Positions 60,647 to 64,000 of a DNA stretch of 64,000 bases are shown here, in pieces. Every line of letters starts with the position of its first letter. Positions within the stretch are counted from its first letter, which is position 1. The stretch comes from CAIXSC01 sp046349855 (lineage in GTDB: Bacteria; Planctomycetota; Planctomycetia; Pirellulales; Pirellulaceae). Under the pieces are notes generated by a model, which was given only the letters and a program-made list of their open reading frames with translations, was not told the origin of the DNA and searched no databases. The position numbers and the translations under genes are program-made. The stretch is taken from the NCBI GenBank assembly GCA_046349855.1, contig JAXMBM010000007.1:62001-126000 (forward strand), written 5' to 3'.

Positions 60647-60982
60647 ATGTGGACCATCGGACTGCTCGTGGTCTCGAACATCTTCATGACGTTCGCCTGG
60701 TACGGACACCTGAAACATCACAAGGATTCGTCCCTGTGGATCGTGGTCCTGGCGAGCTGGGGGATCGCGTTCTTCGAGTACTGCTTCCAGGTACCCGCCA
60801 ATCGCTGGGGAGCGCAGACCGGCTTCACCACCGCTCAACTGAAGACCGTCCAGGAAGTCATCACGCTCACCGTGTTCGTCCTGTTCTCCGTCTGGTATCT
60901 GCAGGAACCGGTGAAGTGGAATTACCTCGTCGGTTTCGCCTTCGTGGCCGTGGGAGCACTATTCGTCTTCAAGCCGTGGTGA
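60647..60982 (+). CDS. DMT-superfamily small membrane protein, DUF486 (111 aa)
   Basis: ATG 60647 follows AAGGAGAAGG. Three to four helices are visible: MWTIGLLVVSNIFMTFAWYGHLKHH, WIVVLASWGIAFFEYCFQVPANRWG, VITLTVFVLFSVWYLQEP and YLVGFAFVAVGALFVFKPW. This matches DUF486, a conserved small family in the drug/metabolite transporter clan whose substrate is unknown. It starts 19 bp after the FtsX permease and is probably in the same transcript. Confidence 0.9.
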   Translation: MWTIGLLVVSNIFMTFAWYGHLKHHKDSSLWIVVLASWGIAFFEYCFQVPANRWGAQTGFTTAQLKTVQEVITLTVFVLFSVWYLQEPVKWNYLVGFAFVAVGALFVFKPW

Positions 60983-61290
60983 GTCCCCCGGCGACGAATG
61001 ACTGCGCGAACCGGCCACGACGCACGACCACGTGCCACTCCGAGGATCGGCGGTTGACCGCGGCCTGCGACCACCCAACGCGGAACTCAGACGCTCCGCA
61101 ACTGTCGCCCTAGTTGGACAGCGCCAGGATGTCATCGTCGTGGATCGCTCCGCGATCCAACGCCTCTGCGTCCGGACGTTTGATCGCGGAGTGCTCCGCG
61201 ACCATGCCCCGTATTGCCATCATCCACGCTACGTCGCACCCCAATCAATACTTCACAAGGCCTCAAGCCGGACAGTCTGGCGCTGTCCAA
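60983..61290. other. intergenic region largely made of a MITE-like element
   Basis: This spacer between converging genes (DUF486 and DUF1501) has no gene. From 61109 on it is occupied by the repeat element described separately. Its first 125 bp have no recognisable feature. Confidence 0.7.
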
Positions 61291-61295
61291 CTAGG
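61109..61295. mobile_element. 187-bp MITE-like element with 19-bp perfect terminal inverted repeats
   Basis: CCTAGTTGGACAGCGCCAG (61109-61127) is exactly inverted at 61277-61295. The inside carries the family-A hairpin TGGATCGCTCCGCGATCCA (61141-61159) and a second hairpin TCGCGGAG-TG-CTCCGCGA shortly after. The right end includes the stop codon (61293-61291) of the DUF1501 gene, so the element replaced or provided the gene's natural end. It encodes no transposase. A target-site duplication could not be defined. Confidence 0.65.
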
Positions 61296-62586
61296 CCAGC
61301 AATTCGGAGATCGATTTGGCGGCCGGATCGGCGATCGGCATCGGCCGTCCGCCAATGTCGAACGACCCGGTCGAATCGACGCCGACAGCCTGCAGGTAAG
61401 TGTGGAACAGGCTCGCATGGTCGACCTGCCGGTCAGTCACCGCTGTGCCGTTGTCGTTCGTCTTGCCAATCACGGCTCCGGGCTGAACGCGGCAGCCACC
61501 GAGCACCACCGACCAGGCCGTGCCCCAGTGATCGCGTCCGTAGTACTGGTTGATGTTCGGCGTGCGGCCGAACTCGGAGAGCACGACAATCAACGTGCTC
61601 TGCAGCATGCCGCGGGCCGCCAGATCTTCCACCAGCACGGCGAACGTCCGATCGAATTCCCCGAGCTGCTCGATGTGGAAATTGAAATTCTCGTTGTGCG
61701 TGTCGTAGTTGGAGTGCGAGACCTGGACGAACGTGATGCCGTTTTCCAGGAGCCGTCGCGCCAGCAGACAGTGACGGCCGAAATCGTGCTTCCCGTATCG
61801 TTCGTGGTCCTTCTCGGCTTCCTTCGACACGTCAAACACTTCATTGCGCTGCATCAGCTGCAGTGCCTGTTCGTAGTTGGACGTGTAGGCGTCGGTCATC
61901 GCCGTCCGCCGCTTCAGCGAGAAATAGTCGTTGGTCTTGCGGCGGAAAGCCTGCCGAGCGTCATCGGACGCGGGCGTCAGCGCTCCGGGACGAGCGGAGT
62001 TGGCGGGCGGATTCCCATTCCCCAAGGCAATGCTGGCGAACTTGGGACCGAGATAGGCGGCATCGTTGCTGCGGCCTCCACCCCCTCCCGCGGTGATGCG
62101 GATGTGACCCGGCAGCGCCGCGGTGTCAGGGCACAGGCACTTGGCCGACACGGCGCCGATCTCCGGAAACGTCAGCGCGGGGTTCTGACGACGGCCGGTG
62201 AGCATCATGTAGGCTCCCTTGCCGTGGTCGTTCTCGGCCGTGTTGACGCTGCGCACGATCGCCAGATGGTGCATCTGCTTCGCGGTGTACGGCAGCAGTT
62301 CGCAAATATGCGTTCCCGGCACCGAGGTGGGAATGGCGCGAAACGGTCCGCCGGTATTCGTGCCCGGCTTCGGATCCCAGCTCTCCAGCTGGCTCAGCCC
62401 GCCGTGCATGTTGATCACCAGGACCCGCTTTTGATCCTTGGACAGCTGTTCCGCCGCGGCGGGTTGGGCGAGGGCCCCGAGCCCCCCGGCCACGCCAACG
62501 CCACCGGCCCCCGCAAGGAGCGTGCCCAGGAACTGGCGTCGGGCCACCTGGTGCTCAGACGACTGACAGGCGTAGGTGCACTGCAT
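61291..62586 (-). CDS. DUF1501 domain protein, Tat-exported (431 aa)
   Basis: ATG 62586 follows AGGAG. The twin-arginine signal is VARRQFLGTLLAGAGGVGVAGG. The DUF1501 (sulfatase-like fold) blocks follow: KRVLVINMHGGLSQLESWDPKP, AIVRSVNTAENDHGKGAYMMLTGRR, ARRLLENGITFVQVSHSNYDTHNENF, LIVVLSEFGRTPNINQYYGRDHWGTAWSVVLGGCRVQPGAVIGKT. These proteins are nearly always encoded next to DUF1549/DUF1553 cytochrome-like proteins in planctomycetes, as here (gene at 62617, 30 bp upstream). Their chemistry is unknown. The C-terminal stop lies inside a MITE-like repeat. Confidence 0.93.
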   Translation of the reverse strand: MQCTYACQSSEHQVARRQFLGTLLAGAGGVGVAGGLGALAQPAAAEQLSKDQKRVLVINMHGGLSQLESWDPKPGTNTGGPFRAIPTSVPGTHICELLPYTAKQMHHLAIVRSVNTAENDHGKGAYMMLTGRRQNPALTFPEIGAVSAKCLCPDTAALPGHIRITAGGGGGRSNDAAYLGPKFASIALGNGNPPANSARPGALTPASDDARQAFRRKTNDYFSLKRRTAMTDAYTSNYEQALQLMQRNEVFDVSKEAEKDHERYGKHDFGRHCLLARRLLENGITFVQVSHSNYDTHNENFNFHIEQLGEFDRTFAVLVEDLAARGMLQSTLIVVLSEFGRTPNINQYYGRDHWGTAWSVVLGGCRVQPGAVIGKTNDNGTAVTDRQVDHASLFHTYLQAVGVDSTGSFDIGGRPMPIADPAAKSISELLA

Positions 62587-62616
62587 AACCGGGGCTCCTG
62601 CGGGGTATCCGACGAT

Positions 62617-64000
62617 CTAGTGATTGAAGCGAAACTCGGCGGACGTGATCAACGCCCAAGCCAACTCCTGAAACGCGACCGGCTTGTCGGCCATGCGATT
62701 CGCCAGGTACTGCTGCACATCCGCGACTTCCTGAGCGGTCGGACGCCGCGTGAGGACACTCAGGTACAATTCATCGGCGATCGCTTGCGCGTTGTCCAGT
62801 TTGAGGAGTCGCGCCGTAAGATTCTCACCGCCGGGGGCGAGCCAGCCCAGGACGGTACCGCCGTTGGCGAAGAACAGCGCCTGATCGACCGTGGCGTAGA
62901 AATCGGTCTGGTTCTGGCCAGGGCCACCGCCGAACAAGCTTACAAACTGCGACACGTTCCCTTTGAGCTTATCCTGGACCAGCTGTTCGAGCTGCCGCTG
63001 GCGGGCCGCCAGCTGAGCGGGGTCGGCCTTGATGGCGTCGGTGAGCGGGGTCGTTTTCGCGATTTCCGCTTCCGCCGCGGCCTGATGCGCGGCAATCACG
63101 CCGGTGGCCTGCATGACGCTCCAGGCAATCTGTTCGGGCCACAGCGGTCGCAGGCCGCTGGCGTAAAACCGCTGGGACCAGCGCTGGACCCATTCCTGGC
63201 GAGCGGTCTGCAGAGCGGTCTGGTCGGCGGTCAGTTTGCTGGCGGCGGCCGGTACGGCGGCCTCGAGCGGCGCGGTCTGCTGCTGCGCGGCGGTCAGCTG
63301 CGATTGCAGGGCGGTGGTCGCCTGCTGCAGGGCGGTGAATTTCTCGGCCGCGGCCGTCGCGGGGGGAGTGCGATCGGCCACCAGCTTGCGCGCCGGCTCC
63401 AGCTCTGCGGTCGCCTTGTCGCTCCGCGCCTTCACCGTAGCGGCCGCCGCCGCGAGTTCGGCATCATTGGCCAGCTTCTGCTTCGCCGCCTCCGTCTGGG
63501 CGGTGGCCTCGGCGAGTGACTTGGCAAGCGCCTCGCGAGCGGCCAGCTGCTGCTGAGCTTCCGCCAGCTGTTTGGCCGTTTCATCACGGACCTTGGTGGC
63601 CTCCGCCAGTTCGGCCTGCTTCTTTGGCAGCTCGGCGGCGAGGCGGGCGACGAGTTCCTTGTTGGCGACCACATCGGCCTGAGACTTGGCCAGGGTGGCC
63701 TGAGCAGTCTGAACCTGAGCCGTCAGTGTACCGATCTGCACGAACAGCCGAGCGTCCTGCAGCCGAGCGGCCGACTGGCTGGCGGCGTACTGAGCCGCCC
63801 GGTATTGGGCTTCGACGGCCCAGACCTGTTTCCGCAGCGGGTCGATGGTCCCGCGGGCCGCCGTAATCTTGGCGTGCACCGCCTGAGTGCCGCCGCGCGC
63901 GTCAGCCAGTGCCTTGGCCGCCGCCTGCGCGGGAGGCAGCAGGTCGGTCGCGGTCTTGGTGAGCGTGGCGACTTCGGCGGCCAGGGCCTGGGACCGAGCC
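62617..64000 (-). CDS. DUF1553-containing protein with long coiled coil; partial at the right edge
   Basis: The frame is open to the window end, so the N-terminus is missing. What is visible starts with about 230 residues of Ala/Glu/Lys/Gln-rich coiled coil (heptad-like AEVATLTKTATDLL...ELVARLAAELPKKQAELAEATKVRDETAKQLAEAQQQL). The C-terminal DUF1553 region follows: FYASGLRPLWPEQIAWSVMQATG, FVSLFGGGPGQNQTDFYATVDQALFFANGGTVLGWL, DELYLSVLTRRPTAQEVADVQQYL, and FQELAWALITSAEFRFNH. The full protein of this type normally has c-type cytochrome (PSCyt1) and DUF1549 domains upstream. It is co-directional with the DUF1501 gene and is its usual partner. Confidence 0.9.
   Translation of the reverse strand, partial: ARSQALAAEVATLTKTATDLLPPAQAAAKALADARGGTQAVHAKITAARGTIDPLRKQVWAVEAQYRAAQYAASQSAARLQDARLFVQIGTLTAQVQTAQATLAKSQADVVANKELVARLAAELPKKQAELAEATKVRDETAKQLAEAQQQLAAREALAKSLAEATAQTEAAKQKLANDAELAAAAATVKARSDKATAELEPARKLVADRTPPATAAAEKFTALQQATTALQSQLTAAQQQTAPLEAAVPAAASKLTADQTALQTARQEWVQRWSQRFYASGLRPLWPEQIAWSVMQATGVIAAHQAAAEAEIAKTTPLTDAIKADPAQLAARQRQLEQLVQDKLKGNVSQFVSLFGGGPGQNQTDFYATVDQALFFANGGTVLGWLAPGGENLTARLLKLDNAQAIADELYLSVLTRRPTAQEVADVQQYLANRMADKPVAFQELAWALITSAEFRFNH

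Overview
The window looks like a chromosomal segment of a member of the Planctomycetota, probably near the Pirellulales/Pirellula-type lineages. The evidence is GC-rich coding sequence, a very high density of secreted proteins, and several families that are hallmarks of this phylum. These are a giant PVC-type heme-binding CxxCH protein (left edge), a DUF1501/DUF1553 pair (right edge), SMP-30-like and acetyl-xylan-esterase-like secreted enzymes, a FtsX-type exporter set and a REP-associated tyrosine transposase (RAYT). kdsB implies Kdo-containing lipopolysaccharide. No phage, CRISPR array, rRNA or tRNA was recognised.

Layout. 1-4.7 kb (minus): PVC-type multidomain cytochrome, interrupted by an in-frame TGA. 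4.8-13.8 kb: secreted proteins separated by repeat-rich spacers, including a 30-bp REP-like element, and a cytochrome-oxidase-subunit-II-like cupredoxin that lacks normal CuA ligands. 13.9-16.65 kb (minus): PpiC-type foldase, MutY and an internally deleted ADP-ribosylglycohydrolase, chained by two 4-nt stop/start overlaps. 16.7-20.1 kb: two unrecognised genes. 20.2-27.2 kb (minus): transketolase, a small secreted protein, KdsB, PyrG, a DUF1844 protein and a pentameric ligand-gated ion channel homologue. 27.4-32.1 kb: an ECF-like sigma factor, an esterase, a 29-residue mS38/bS22-like ribosomal peptide, a site-2 protease family protein and a phytoene-dehydrogenase-like oxidoreductase. 32.2-38.5 kb: an APC permease, a glucuronokinase-like GHMP kinase next to GalU, a membrane-attached MutS-like ATPase and a HTH protein. 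39.1-44.5 kb (plus): an unknown protein, then a HlyD/ABC/FtsX-permease/FtsX-permease exporter operon.

44.6-50.2 kb (minus) is a compact sulfide-oxidation locus. In transcription order it has rhodanese-DUF2892, a persulfide dioxygenase with two rhodanese modules (CstB-like), a TSUP (TauE/SafE) anion exporter, a DsrE-family protein, an unrecognised secreted protein and a eukaryote-like (SQOR-type) sulfide:quinone oxidoreductase. A good sigma70-type promoter and a hairpin lie in the leader. The inferred flow is sulfide oxidised by SQR to persulfide, carried by DsrE/rhodanese proteins, oxidised by the dioxygenase, with sulfite or thiosulfate exported by TSUP.

50.2-56.0 kb is accessory-looking: low-complexity repeats, a secreted nitrilase-fold amidohydrolase, a RAYT transposase, and directly behind it about 1 kb of degenerate repeat units. 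56-61 kb: a 34-residue membrane peptide, an ASMT-like methyltransferase, an ABC ATPase/permease pair and a DMT-family protein. 61-64 kb: a 187-bp MITE-like repeat that overlaps the stop codon of a DUF1501 gene, followed by a DUF1553 gene running off the right edge.

No single wholly new system is proven. The best second-look items are the pLGIC homologue, the deleted ADP-ribosylglycohydrolase coupled to a MutY with an altered catalytic position, the sulfide locus with its unknown secreted member, the tiny ribosomal peptide and the repeat families. All family calls were made by eye from motifs, without database searches.
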